Source: Clitoria ternatea
Taxonomy: Eukaryota; Streptophyta; Magnoliopsida; Fabales; Fabaceae
Reading direction: 5' to 3'
DNA length: 64,000 nucleotides
Assembly: GCA_037962975.1 (NCBI GenBank)
Contig: CM075671.1
Coordinates: 15,547,001-15,611,000 of the forward strand
A program made the translations under genes and the position numbers. Shown piece by piece: positions 35,534-48,666 of this stretch. Under the pieces are notes generated by a model. The model saw only the letters and a list, made by a program, of their open reading frames with translations. It was not told the DNA's origin and did no database searches. Each line of letters starts with the position of its first letter. The stretch's first letter is position 1.

Positions 35534-36961
35534 TGATTGTTGTATTAAACAAGTTTTGATAATGACAAATAAGAGAAAACATGAAAGTACCAAGACTTCA
35601 AGGCAAAAAGAAACAAGGAATGAAAAAATTTGAAGGGTTCAAAAGTCTTTGATCCTATATAGAACATGAAGTCGTTGAAGACTTCATTTAGTTTTGTTGT
35701 AAGAATCACATAGTAATTCAAGTGAGCACACTAAGTTGTCTAACTCGAATTAGTTAACCTAGGTTTTGAATGAGTAACTAAAAAAGATTAATTAATTGAT
35801 CAATTTTTAAGCAAAAATGCATAAGAATTCAAAAATAATATGTCTGGTTTGAACCACTCCCTTACTAGTTCGAACTATGGTTTTCTTGGGGACTGGTTCG
35901 AATCACTCATGTATTGGCTTGAACTATACATGCTCTAGTTCAAACCAGAGATGTTCCAGGAGTTAATGGTTCAAACCAAACCCTTCTAGTTTGAACCAGT
36001 GTTGTGTTTCAGAGATATTTTGAATTCTTCACTTAGGAACTTGGTATGTTTTATTTCCATAATTAGTGACGCTTGTCACTATAAATACAATGCTTTACCA
36101 AAGGAAAAAATACACCTTGATAAGTGAAAAAAATCATAATCAAGTCTGTAGTCTTGCTCACTAAAGTTATTTTGAACCATTCATGTATTGGCTTGAACTA
36201 TACATGCTCTGGTTCAAACCAACGGTATTCCAGGTCTTAATGGTTTGAACCACACCCTTCTAGTTTGAACCAGTTTTATCTTTCAAAGTATTTTGAATTC
36301 TTCACTTAGGAACTTGGTATGTTTTATTTCCATAATTAGTGATGCTTGTCACTATAAATACAATGCTTTACCAAAGGAAAAAATACACCTTGCTAAGTGA
36401 TAAAATCTTAATCAAGTTTGTAGTCTTGCTCACTTAAGTTATTATTAGACTCATAAACTTCAAGTTATAATTAGTTGCTCTAAGTTTAGAGATAAGAGAT
36501 CTTGTTTTATTGCTCTAAGTTTAGAGATAACAATTGTGAAGGTTAGGTAACCATTCTCTAGAGATACCCCAGAGTAGTTATTGTGAACTTACAGGTTGGA
36601 TCGAGTTATGAATGGGATTAAGTTGTGCATAAGTCATCTAACAGTTGTAATAAACAATGTAACCAACTTTGGTTATAGTAAAATTCTAGGTCGTTGTGTT
36701 GGGAGATTGGACATAGATTATAGTGGTGGTGATCGAATCAGGATACATTGTGATTTGTTTTTCTCTTTCCCGAACTCTTTATTTTTGTTGTATTAATTCA
36801 TACTTGCACAAAAAAAACTTATCATCTTTTCCATCTCTAAATCTATTTTTAAAAAGGCTATATTCAATTATATTGCTAAATACAAAAAAAGGTTTTTAAA
36901 TCATGAGTTTTCAATAAACTTAATTCACCCTCCTTCTTAAGTCTATGACTACTTAAATACA
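35534..36961 (+). repeat. copia (Sirevirus-like) LTR with GGTTCGAACC-type palindromes and a 274-bp duplication
   Basis: Starts TGATTGTTGTATTAAACAAG after a purine run AGGGGGAATA and ends in a terminus like that of the copia LTR above (AATTCACCCTCC near 36922). It contains repeated GGTTTGAACC/AGTTCGAACT motifs. A block with TATAAATACAATGC is tandemly duplicated: CATGTATTGG at 35908 and 36182, TATA box at about 36081 and 36354. It is a 3' LTR with internal part lost, or a solo LTR; no target duplication was found. Confidence 0.6.
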
Positions 36962-39900
36962 AAAAAGTGACCATTGTTGCCACTCGCCTTGAGGATGCAT
37001 TTGGAGCCTCGAAGGCTAAACGCCTTGGCTCCAAGTAAGTTAGATCTTCCATATGTCCCTCAAGGATCCTTGCATTATCCTGCATCAGGACTTTCTTGTG
37101 AATACGATAATGGGAATCAATTTGTAGAGTCTCACTGGACGTGCCAATGAATTGGTGTAGACCGGGGTAGGGAATTTGGTATGTAAACCAATCCTAAACT
37201 TGTGCTAAAATGTTGTTTATATTATGCTGGTTCAATGGAGATCTAGTATTATACCTTCTATTCCAGTGGGAGATAGAAGTCTTGAGTATTTTATATCACC
37301 GAGTAATGGAAGAGTCGTTTTGCCCTAGGGAAACATTTCGTACGTGGTGTCAGTACAACTCTGGTTAGAGCAAAAAAGCTAACACGAGACGCGGGCACCC
37401 ATACAGTTGTACCTTCCTCTCTGTCATTTTGCAGGTTACTTTCTGACATGCGATTATAAAAGTCAACTCTGATCTACCAGTATCGAGAGAATGACTCGTA
37501 TCGGAATTAGATCATGGGTCTTACAAGTGATGTCAGTGTAGGATCACATCTTCTTTATCATCCTATATGTGTATATGTGTGTGTGTATGTGTGTGTGTGT
37601 GAAAGGAGCATGTGCTCGAAAATAAAATTTGTTACTTTCGTCTTTCTAGAAAATTTTTAGTAAATGCATGTCCTTGTATATACAAGATGGAGTTTTACGA
37701 TGAAAGAAAATCAATTTTGCCGACTAGTTATATTGTATATACTAAGAATGTTACACTCAACAATAACTTCATGAACACTAACTATATATAAATATTTTAA
37801 TAAGTAATAAAAAGTTTAAAATAGCCAAAAATGTAATAAATATATTAATTTAAAATTAGTAACAATACTAATTTGTTTATTTTAAATTTTCTTATAAATT
37901 TAAATTTGTAATCTAATTCGAACTTTCTTTATATATAGAAATGGATATTTTTCTTAGACCCGCGAAGTATGATCTATGGTCAATGATCAAAGTTCACATA
38001 TCCATTTAGGTTTATGGAGGCATTAAAAAAATTGATTTTGTCAAATCAAATCATAACCTAAGTGTTTATTTGGTTGGCCGTTTGGATTGGGTCAATAAAA
38101 AAATTAGCTTTATTAAATAGTGTATAAAATTTATATTAATTATTAATTTTTTTATTTTTACAATTTTATTTTCATAATTAATTAGTAAACGGGCACTAAA
38201 TCAAACTACACTTAAAAAATCTAAATAATATACTCTATAGATTTTAAAATCAAACTAATTTATTTGATAATAAATAGTTTGGTAAATCGGTATCGATTAT
38301 CAAAATAGTTTTTCTTCCAAACGGGTTTGGGTTGAAACTGAAACCGATTTTTATTCCAAACCAATTTTGTACGAGATTGGTTTTTAAACAAAATCTAGTT
38401 TTATACCCATTTTCTTAATAAATTTTTCATTAAAATTGGGTTAAATTATTCTTCAAGTAATATTTCTTTCCTATTTATAAAATAATTCACACCAAAACAA
38501 ATATATTAAGAAAATACATTAATATGTTAATTTTTATAAAAAGACATTGTAATGTTTTAATTTTATCTTTAATGTTAATAACAATATTTTTCAAAGTAAG
38601 AGTAGACAGACAAAAAACATTAAATGTTTTTAAATAAATGAGCTTTGTTTTATAAATAAAACTACTCAGACACTTCTTTCATTGCCTCTTATAAATAGAA
38701 GCGGAAAAAATATTTTATTAAAATTAAATGTAAGTTAAAAAATAGTTTTAAGTTATTTTTTAAATTCATTTTCAAAATTTGTTTTGAATTAGAAACCGGC
38801 TTAAAAACTAGTTTTGGATTGAAAACCGATTTTCAAAACCTTTTTGATGAAAAAAATCCAACTGCGGTTTGGTTTTAAAAATCAATCCTTAAACTTTACT
38901 CAAAACACACATGAGCAGTGGTTTAATAAGTATGGGAGTATTGATAGTCACTGTATTTTGTTTGAGATTTTGTTTATTTATATTGAAATTAAAATATATT
39001 ATAACTTCATAATATTTTTTAATTGAAAACAGTTTTTACTACCATCTCAAATTAAAGAACCATTATTTTCCCTTCTTTGATATGTTTATTTAGCCCTATA
39101 ACCTATATAAAAGTCTGATTGCAGTTATTGTCACAAACAAACATCTATTAAATAGATTAATGAATATCTTAAACGAATTAATTTGTCTCTAAAAACCTAA
39201 TAACCTAAGTACAATATACATCTATTACAACCTAGGTATAATATGCATTTATTTATTAATTTTTCATATTAAAGGGGATTTTCATGAAATTTAAAAATAT
39301 AATTCATAGAACATATCCTATAAAGGAATATAAAGAGTGTGTATATATATACACACACATTAAATCATTGAGCATGGGGGATTACATAAAGACAATAACG
39401 GGACAGAATAAATTACAAGATATTAACAAGAGAAGATTAAAGATATAATTGCTATAATTGAGGAGATTACTATGATTAAGGAGGAGACAATATGCGAATA
39501 ATATGTATTTAGAAATTATAATATATTATAAATTATACTTTTTTATAAAATTATATACAATAGTTTAAAAAGGTCGGTCTAATAAGTTACAAATATTCTT
39601 TTAAAAATCTATACTTAACCTATTAATTAAATAGGTTTTTCAAAAAAAAATTGATTTAATTTTTATATTAAGTAGGTTGACTAATGTAAACTTCAAATAT
39701 ATGGGTTTGGGGTTTTGTTTGTTTCTATCCAAGTTTTGTATTTAATACTTAATAATTTAAGGTAAAAACAATGCTGATTCATCTTACATTAAGATTGGTT
39801 TAACTTTTATCCTTCAGTCTTAGTTTAATCCATTTTGGTAATACCACCAAATATATATTTAATATCAAATACTAATGCTGGTTATGGACATCTTGTATCA

Positions 39901-40202
39901 GGTCAATGTAGCTCGATCGAATCCTCTTGTGTAAGCTTGCGTTGTGTTTTGTATCAGTGCCAGAAGCCAAAAAACTAAAATGTGAGTGGAAACGTTTGAG
40001 CAGGAAAATGAGTTCCTTATTTAAAATATTCCATATATATGGTATTTATACCAGAAGTATATATGGATCATATATAGTTATAAAACGCAGATCAATTAAC
40101 ATGAAAAGAGTGAAACAGAAAACTTGGAATAACAAGTATATATACCGTTTATATTACAAAGATAATACTTACAAGACTTGACAACCTTCATCTTATAAAA
40201 AC
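36962..40202. other. AT-rich intergenic DNA
   Basis: No gene seen. Holds a (GT)n stretch near 37568-37600, a MITE-like copy at about 38065-38200, and text repeating AAACCGATTTT-like motifs at 38270-38410 and 38790-38880. About 37105-37520 is less AT-rich and may be a retroelement piece I cannot place. Confidence 0.5.
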
Positions 40203-41755
40203 TTACAAGCAGAAGAGTCCATTTGTTCCTTCTTTATTTTGTTCATGTTTTGTAATGAGACTAAGACTTCGTAGACAATTAGGCACGATTGCTGCACCCA
40301 TATTTTGATCGAGTTGGCTAAACAAGCAAGAAGTCTTTTGAACCTTGCCCAATTCAGACTTTTGAACCTTGCCTGTTGAAGTCTTTGGCAATTCCTCCAC
40401 AAACTTGACCATCCTTGGAACCATGAAGTGTGACATGTTCTTCCTACAATACTCAATAATATCAGCTTCAGTTACATTATGGTAATTTTTTGCATTCAAC
40501 ACCACAAATGCAGAGGGGGTCTCACCCCATTTTGGGTGTGGCATTGCCACCACAGCAACCTCCAACAGACTTGGATGCCCATAAATCACTGACTCCAATT
40601 CCACACTATTAATGTTTTCCCCTCTTGAAATAATCAAATCTTCAGTCCTGTCCTTAATCTCTGTATAACCATCTTTGTGTATGACCCCAGCATCCCGAGT
40701 GTGAAACCAAACATTTAAGGTAGATTCAGAGTCTTTAAAGTACCCTTTCATTATGCCACTTCCCTTCAACACAATCTCTCCCGTTGTCTTCCTATCTCTT
40801 GCCACATTTTCCATTGTATCCAACCTCTTCACATCCACGTCAGCAAAGGCCATAGCACTAATGCCTTGACGAGCCTTCAACATCGCTTGCTCATGTTTCG
40901 GTAGCTTGTTCCACTCATGCTGCCACTCGCACACAAGGCCCTTCCCTGTTGACTCTGTTAACCCATATGAATGCGTGACATGGAACCCAAGAGACTCTAT
41001 TTTCTCAAGCAATGATGATGCTGGTGGTGATGTTCCCCCGACGAAGACATATACCTTGGATTTGATCTCAATGCTCACTTGGCTTGGCTTCTAGAATGAT
41101 GTTGAAGAGAATAGGTGCACAACACATGTGTGTCACATGATGCAAAGATATGTTCCTAAATATGTCATAGGCGGTGATGTTTCTAAGGATAATGTTGGTA
41201 CCACCTCATGCAGCCACACCCCATGTAAAGGTCCAACCATTGCAATGGAACATGGGTAGTGTCCAAAGGTAGATTGATTCAGTACCCATTTCCCACCCTA
41301 GTGTTTTGGCTAAGGCAACTCAAGTACACTCCTCTATGGCTGTAGACAACTCATTTGGGTGTTGAGGTTGTTCCTGATGTGTAATTTAAAGCAATTGGAG
41401 CCCACTCATCATGGATTTCCTCTGGAACAAAGTTTGAGTCACCTTTCTGGACTAATTGTTCATATTCTGACTCACCAAATTTGATGTTAGTGGATGAGTT
41501 TATGTCATCAATGAAAATGACAAGTGGATAAGGTGAATGGGAATTTTGGGTTGAACCTTCGAGCAATTCAAAGGTTTCCTTTGCCTTGGGGACATACTCA
41601 TAGTCCACAAACAACATTCTGGCTTCAGAGTGCTGGAGAATTGTAGCTATATTATTGGCATCCAAACTGGTGTTTATGCTGTTCAACACTGCACCTACCA
41701 TAGGCACTGCAAAATGCATCCCATACATTGCTGGTACCTGGGCCAGTACTGATAC
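40203..41755 (-). pseudogene. acyl-activating enzyme pseudogene, exon 1 missing
   Basis: Closely similar to exon 2 of the intact gene at 24532-26031, same strand. The exon begins at 41755 after a kept acceptor (CCCAG). Breaks: TGA directly after the YTSGTTSTPK loop (near 41352); a second TGA in the GVAA segment (near 41207); frame slips near 41080-41330; a small deletion before HTRD; and a changed C-terminus with no SRL. Key glycines are changed: HTGD to HTRD and ISGGEN to ISRGEN. No exon 1 is visible in the 600 bp to the right. It is a decayed duplicate; transposons now separate the pair. Confidence 0.9.
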
Positions 41756-43823
41756 CTGGGCAACCAGTAACCAATGAATAGCATCTCAAGTCACTAATTT
41801 TTGTTATCGCAATGGATTTAAAAAAAACAAATGAATAAATCAAGGTATCCTCCAACGAATAATCGACAAGTAATCTCTTAGAAAGTAACTAATGCGAAAT
41901 GCCGACGTGTTCAATTCATGGTGTTAATGTGTAAAATGCAAAATTGATGTGACAGCTTTCACCCGACCACGAATTATTTTTGCAAATACCGTAAATTAGT
42001 TTTTTTTGGCACTATTTTAGAAAAAAAAAACCCATCATATTGTGCCTAATTTATCTAAAATCATGATTCTCCTGTTCTGCATATTTCTATTTCAAAATAA
42101 TGTTTTTTTCAAGTTCAATTGTTTGCAATGCAAACTTTTTTGTGAAATTAGTTGAGGGCTTTCGATTAGCATCTAGAAAAGCTCTAAATGAACTAACAAC
42201 CGTGACTTTTCATAGTTAGCATAAAGAAAATTTGAACGAATGATTGAAGCATCCTTAAGAACCCTAGTTTCACAAACTAAGGAATTTACATCATTTCTGC
42301 GTATGGTTTCTAAATTGGAAGGTTGGGTTCTGCTTCCTAACTAAGGGTGACCAAAAGCCCTCTAGTTTGGTCATCAATTACGACCTAGATCGTGAACTAG
42401 CCGGTTTGAGCCGTAGGTCACACGACCCAAATCTACTTCGGATGGGTTTGTTTTATACAACGCCCACTAGCAGGTCATGCCGCGTGGGGGCGCCTATGGG
42501 TCCCCTCATGGCCTGTTTAGGCCCATTACACTCAATTGAATTTCTTATTTTTGAGACCGGTTTCATATTTGTTGGATCATGGTAACTATTTTAATTTATT
42601 TATGTTTTAATTAATTAATTTTTAAAATTTGGCCTTATTATTTTTTATCATAATTCCACTATTGGTTATGACATTTTTATGTTGTTCACTCTTCATATTA
42701 AATATCATAATTGTGTGATTTCGTTTAGGTCATTTATGTGACTCAATTTTTATAATATAATTATTATTTTTATGTTTGGTATAATTATATCAATTTTGTT
42801 TGATGATTTTGTGTTATTATTCTCGTACGATTTATCATTGTGAAAAGTATATAGTAGTTCAAGAATATTTTTTCTAATGTTACATTCTTTAATTTTGTTT
42901 TTTAGCCTGAAATTTTGCTATAATAATTCTCTATTTCATATATATGAGAATTATTTTATTTGGAGATTGCGAAATTAAATATAACATATTGTAGTTTTAG
43001 CATGCTCTTTCATACAATATATATTTTGTTTAGTATAAAATTTATAATTTGTTATAATTGTGAACTTGTTTATCGTGTGTTCAATTATATGCATTTTTTA
43101 TGTATTGAATATATATTATTTTGTTAATTTGATTGGTTCATGTTTGTTATTAATTTATTCTTGTAAGCATGAGTACTGTAATTTTGACTTGTTTCGTGCT
43201 TGTTATAAATTTATTTTTGTAAACATGATTATTGTTATTTTATATAATTGTCAACTCACCTATCGTAAATAATTCAAATTAATTGAATTATGATTAGAAT
43301 TTAATGAATGATATTATTGTATTAATTGTAATTATACCTATCGATAAATATTGTTTATTAATATAATTTGTGATAAATATGATATATTTTGTTTTGCTTA
43401 TCAATGTTGCATTGATATCATATCAATATTGGGATTTTTGACATGAAGTTTTATACATTATATTTCTTAAGCATTTTTATTTATTATGGTTTAGAACCTT
43501 TTGACGGGATCATAATATATATGAAATTTTTTGTTAAGCATATTCAGTTACAATTTTGAAAATCTTTTGCCTTGTTGTTTTCCCTATGTGCTATACCCAC
43601 TTTTGTTAAAATTTAGATGAACTAATTTTAAGGATCTATTGTATTTGAGTTACTTTTTTGACCAGAAACATTATTCAAATTTCAATTTTAGAGTGTTGTA
43701 GTTATATTTTGAACTTCATGAATGTAAGGTTTTGATTATAGTAATTTGTTCAAATTTGTGTGATGGGTCACATATATTGATATTTAGACAATTATTTTAT
43801 TAATCTTATATTTTAAGAAAAAC
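41756..43823. other. intergenic, AT-rich
   Basis: No gene recognised. About 42345-42590 is richer in GC with no known domain; the rest is T-rich single-copy-like DNA. Confidence 0.5.
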
Positions 43824-44597
43824 ATAATTGAACTAGTCTGGACCGGGCGTCTACGATCTGGTGTAGGACCAGCCACAAAAGTATATATATTTTAGTGTTT
43901 ATACACCGGTACAGTGGGTATCCGGTATTGTAATCCGGCCTCTCAGTGGGAGAAACCGGTCTCATTGTCCTGGAGATCCTTCACACCAGAGTTTCGCGTT
44001 GGAGTGGGCGAAAGGTGGTGTCACCTGCGAAGATTCTCCGACGCTCAAGTTAGAAGAGTGTGTAAGAACTCAATGAATACTCAAGCAATGCAATAGTAAG
44101 ATGTGTGATAGAACAACGTAACCTTACATGTCTATTGTAATATGCTATTTATAGTTGGATGCAGAAAATGAATCGTTGGATGCAGGTGGGCCCATAGGCT
44201 CTGATACCATGTACAAAGTGTCAATCACAGTGGCTCAGTATTCAGAGAGTGACAGTGGGTAGGTCAATTATCAGTGTACGATTCTGACACAGGGATGGGG
44301 GATAATCACCTTTTCTGTACATCACGCCTGTGATTGTACCTACTCCTTTCTATAAGTGATATTGACACATTCCGTTGTGCAAAGTATCTATACTGATAAG
44401 TTATAACCCCTCTTATCTCATTGTGACACTGAGGCAAACGATTATATGTGACGGGGGAGTGAGGACAGATGAAGTATCCGAAGAAGTGAGAACGGATAAC
44501 CGGTGTGAAGATACTGTCCTGTGATACCGGTTGTCCCTCTGAATAGTCATGCTGACGTCATAACTTATGGGGCCGGTATCTAGACCGGGTCAATAAT
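43824..44597 (-). repeat. solo LTR, 764 bp, TSD ATAAT
   Basis: LTR at 43829-44592 has TG...CA ends (TGAACTAGTCTGG at left, CTAGACCGGGTCA at right) and is flanked by ATAAT at 43824-43828 and 44593-44597. On minus it holds CTATAAATAGC (near 44146-44156) and, downstream, ACTTGAGCGTCGGAG and GCAGGTGACACC text often seen in LTRs of gypsy Tat-type elements, so orientation is probably minus. It is more GC-rich than its surroundings. It would arise by recombination between two LTRs of a full element. Confidence 0.85.
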
Positions 44598-45843
44598 AAT
44601 TAAATAAGAAGAAGTTTTTATGATATGACATAGTACACAAGGTCATGTTTTGAACCTCAAAATTAAGAGGTTGATCAAGTAGTTTATTATATTTTTTTTC
44701 TAGTGCATAAATTGTAATTGCTCTAAATCTAATTAGTTGGATCTTCTTTATTGTGAATGAGATATAAGTTATTGTATGCTTAATAATTTAACGATGTTAT
44801 ACTACATGAGAGAATGTTAGATATTTTCTAATATTAATATTAATTATATAGATTAAAATCAGTAAATTATTAAGATAATAACATATTATTAATTATAATA
44901 TAAATAACAATATTAATTATTTATTTAGATGGATTATGTGATTGAACTTTTGACATAAATGGACAATGATGGGTTGGTCCATTCATTTAGTGTCCAATAA
45001 ATGGTTCTTACTCTCATCTGATTAGGCTGAGATAACCGTTGCCCCATTAGATACTTGTTACATTGTGGGAAATTGAAGTCATAAGAGAATAGAGTAGTAC
45101 TCTCATTTTTGGAGACTAGAAATCAACCACCTATAGTGCATTTCATCGAGTAAACGTTTATTTTTTCATTAAGTACACATGAATTTAAACTTCAATTTAA
45201 GATGTTTAAATTTGTCTATTTCTATGGGTGGGCCGGGTCAGCCCTATACATTTGAACTTTTTTTTAGTTAGGCCGAGCCATTTGGACAAATCCATTTTGC
45301 CAAGTCTGTATGGGCGTGTGTGCACAAATAAAAAACTATATAAATTCAAACTTTAATTTTAGGTGATTAAACTTGTCCATTTTTACAAGTGGACCGAATC
45401 AACCTTTTACATTCTGGTTTTTTTAGGGTCAAGTGAACTTATTTTACTAACATGTACTTATTGGTGCATGTGTGAGCAAACTAAGATAAATTAACTGGAC
45501 CATACAACTTCAAGGGTGGTTAACTTTGCTCTTAGTAGTATTGGAGCATACTGTAAGTTTTGCATTATTTTATAGGGCTCCATGTAATTTTCTTGTAAAA
45601 TGAAGTGAGTTGTAATAAGCTTAAACTTTAAGGAAGTTTGTTGTAATTTATCTAAAAAATAATTAATATAAAAACATCATACAAAAAATATAATAAAATG
45701 ATGCATAATATTTTTTAAAAAAACAAAACTGTTAAACGTGGTCCTTAATTCCTATGGGACAATTTTGAACAAATTTTCATACACATAGGTCGGAGAGAGA
45801 TAGGAGCAAGAGTGAGTGAGTGAGTGAGTGAAGAAAGAAAACG
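44598..45843. other. AT-rich intergenic and promoter of the small gene
   Basis: No coding. A GAGT tetranucleotide run (about 45812-45831) lies in the presumed 5' leader of the gene that follows. Confidence 0.5.
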
Positions 45844-46116
45844 ATGAGGATCTTCGGCAAACATGTGTTTCCACGCCAAGTTATACTCTTCGGCTCCGGG
45901 TAAGTAGTAATGATTCAACTCTAAACAATTTTCCAATTCTGTTGAATTTTTGTTATTAACACCGAAACTCTGTGCAAACCCAACAACAGGCTTCTGTTTT
46001 TTGCATCAACAACGTATGATGTGCATAGATCCATCAAGAACAACCAAACACCTCCTTCCCAGGAGCAGATCGATGCCCTTCAGGATTACCTTAAATCCCT
46101 GCGTCGCTCCCCTTAA
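45844..46116 (+). CDS. small membrane protein, 60 aa, two exons
   Basis: Exon 1 45844-45899 and exon 2 45990-46116; 90-bp intron with donor GTAAGT and acceptor CAACAACAG; the split Gly codon joins in frame. The product starts MRIFGKHVFPRQ, has a hydrophobic stretch VILFGSGLLFFAS (about residues 13-25) that includes the splice junction, then a hydrophilic tail with DVHRSIKNN and an amphipathic end EQIDALQDYLKSLRR. I believe similar short plant proteins exist but cannot name a function; one membrane span and the basic start would fit an organelle inner-membrane protein (inference). AATAAA at about 46179 is a possible poly(A) signal. Confidence 0.8.
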
Positions 46117-47165
46117 TTTTTACGGCCCATGTTCTGCCACGTCATCATATCCCCAATTCTCAACTCCCTGGATTAATCAATAAATTGTAAAGTGGTTTCA
46201 TCAACATCACTTTTCTTCTTTCTGTTAGTTAGACCGAGAGAAAACAATATTGCTATACAAAAATGCATCCCTAATAGGGAATTTATCTTGCTTCTGCCTA
46301 TTTGTGGTGTTCTCATTTGTAGATAAAAATCAAATTACTTGAATCACACAATCAACAGTATCCTATGCATAAAGTTCACATAGAGTGAATAATTTAATTA
46401 AAGGCTTGCTAATATCAGGAAGAATATCCATACTAGAGATGGTTTGAGAAAATTGTGGGGGAACAAAATAATCTGATTATTTTATAATTTCAAAACTTGA
46501 CCATCTTGTCTTGGTTTTTCCTCTATAAATCTTTACATAGGGAAATTAATGTGATCTTGAAAAGGTCATGTTACCTGCAATATGAAATATTTACCATCGA
46601 AGCATTCCTCATTTGAGATGTTGAATTGCACTCCATTATGAAATATTTATGTCAATAGATTGTTCCCTGCAATGCATCTGAAAATGCATTTAAGAATGAG
46701 AAATGAAGAAATGTTGAACAAGGTTTGGCATTCCCACAGATGCTGCCTCCAATATAACCCTGCTACATGTGTTCTCTCTCTAGTGACTAGAAAAGAAAAT
46801 TTTTTCCTTTTTACCATAGTGATGAAGATTTATAAGTCATACCCTGATGAAGCCAAGTTGTTTCGGAGGTTTGATCAAATCAAACTCATGCTCAAGGCCT
46901 TTGAGTCCAGAGATTATTTAGCCTATTCACAAAATTCAGAAATTCCACCCTGTATGATTCAACTAATTATCTCTAAAATTTTGTTAACTTTATTACAGAG
47001 TTTTCTTAAAAAGATATAAAAAAAAACTATTTTTTCTAAATAAAAATTTCAAGAAAATATCTTCCTTTCAGAGCAATAGATATTGCATAACACTGGATGA
47101 TTGGAGCGGCTTAAGGTCGTAACTTAATAGGATATTCAGAACAAGTGTTGATAACATTAAAATGA
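46117..47165. other. 3' end of the small gene and intergenic DNA
   Basis: A 119-codon plus frame at 46660-47019 shows no known domain and is not supported as a gene. Confidence 0.45.
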
Positions 47166-47239
47166 TGGCCCATGCAGGTCTCGAACCTGCGACCTTCGCG
47201 TTATTAGCACAACGCTCTAACCAGCTGAGCTAATAGGCC
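47166..47239 (-). tRNA. tRNA-Ile (anticodon AAU)
   Basis: 74 nt on minus. The acceptor stem GGCCTAT pairs with ATGGGCC (one G-T pair), followed by discriminator A. D-arm GCTCAGCTGGTTAGAGC, anticodon loop CTAATAA with anticodon AAT, T-arm with GGTTCGAGACC. A box and B box are intact, so it should be transcribed by RNA polymerase III. No intron. The A at position 34 is expected to be edited to inosine. Confidence 0.97.
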
Positions 47240-48436
47240 AGATATTAAAGGTAGGAAACCGTTTCTTATTGATCATTGTTAGATTTAGCTGTTAACTTCT
47301 TTTAAGAGTTAAACTTCATATCTTTGCTTTAATTTATATCAAATTTAATCACTCTGGTTTTAGAGTTTTTTTTCCATTAGTTATCACTTTGTAAATTAGT
47401 ATTATTATTACTTTTATGTGGTTATCAAAACAAAATTAAATTGACCTACACATTATACTAATTTGAAAAAAATAGTGGATTAACACATCTTATTTTCTCC
47501 AGGTATCAAGTACAAGTAGACATGACCAAAAAAAATTATACTCATGAATAAGTAGGTGTATTGGCAATGAGTAATTGAGTATATGTATATTCACAAAAAT
47601 GCTCGATGGATAACTACATGTTCATTAATATTTATTTTTATTAAATATATTTAAATATTAATTTGTATTATTATTTTATAATAAGATATATTTTATGATA
47701 TTATTTTATATTTTAAGTACTAAGTTGTAATTGTATTATAGTATTAATTTATATTATAATACATTAAAATAATATTATATTTAAAGTAAGATACGATATT
47801 TTCTTCTTTATTATTGTTATTTTAAAAAAATAAACATTAATGGATATTTTTAAGTATTCATTACCCTTATTTGTTGATAACCACCAATTTTAATGGGTAA
47901 CTATCCTGTTAATATCTTAATTGCTAGCTTATAACATTTATTTTCTGTGGACAACTATGTTCGTGGATGCACTTTTGTCAATTCAAAACTATCCCATTTC
48001 AATTGAAAAGTCCTCTTACATCACCCTCTTACAAATTTTCTTACTTCCAAATTTTCTTACTTTTTAATTTAAGAAAAATTGAATTTTTTTATGTTTTCAG
48101 TACAATGTATTTATTTATTTATTCATTATTAAAAAAATTTATAAAAAAAAATTAGAAGATATAACATTTCTTTTTTAAGAAATCAAGATATGGTCTAGTT
48201 ATGATAAATTTGAGTAGAGTTTAAACCTTGGGTTTTATCATTTTCAACGTAAAAAATTGAGTAAAACAAGTCATGGTAAAATGTTTCCTAGAATGCATTC
48301 AATCTAATTAGTGAATTAAACATTGTATAGTAAAATATTACCCATTTTTATTGAATCAAGACAAGATATAACTATATATTTCAAATACCCCGTTTAAAAG
48401 AAATAATGAAATAAGTATTCAACATTAACATTTTTC

Positions 48437-48492
<56 letters not shown>

Positions 48493-48666
48493 GCCCAAAT
48501 TTAAAGGGGAAGGAGGGTATAATGAAAACCAAAATCCAATATTGACTAAAATTAGGGCATAATAATCAACACAAACCCCTTATTTTATCATATACAAATT
48601 GTGTTTTTCCTTTTTCTTTGTGGTCCTCCTTGTCTATTTTTCCACATAAATAATGTGTGTTTGGAT
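47240..48666. other. AT-rich intergenic DNA between tRNA and PSY
   Basis: No gene. (AAT)n microsatellite of about 18 units at 48437-48489. The PSY 3' untranslated region should lie at the right end, reading leftward. Confidence 0.6.

Noticed and set aside
44197..44209. Initiator-tRNA primer-binding site marking an LTR end
   Set aside because: It lies inside the solo LTR defined by the ATAAT duplication, so it is not that element's own primer site.
46660..47019. 119-codon plus frame as a gene
   Set aside because: No domain, no supported leader or splice sites, AT-rich tail.
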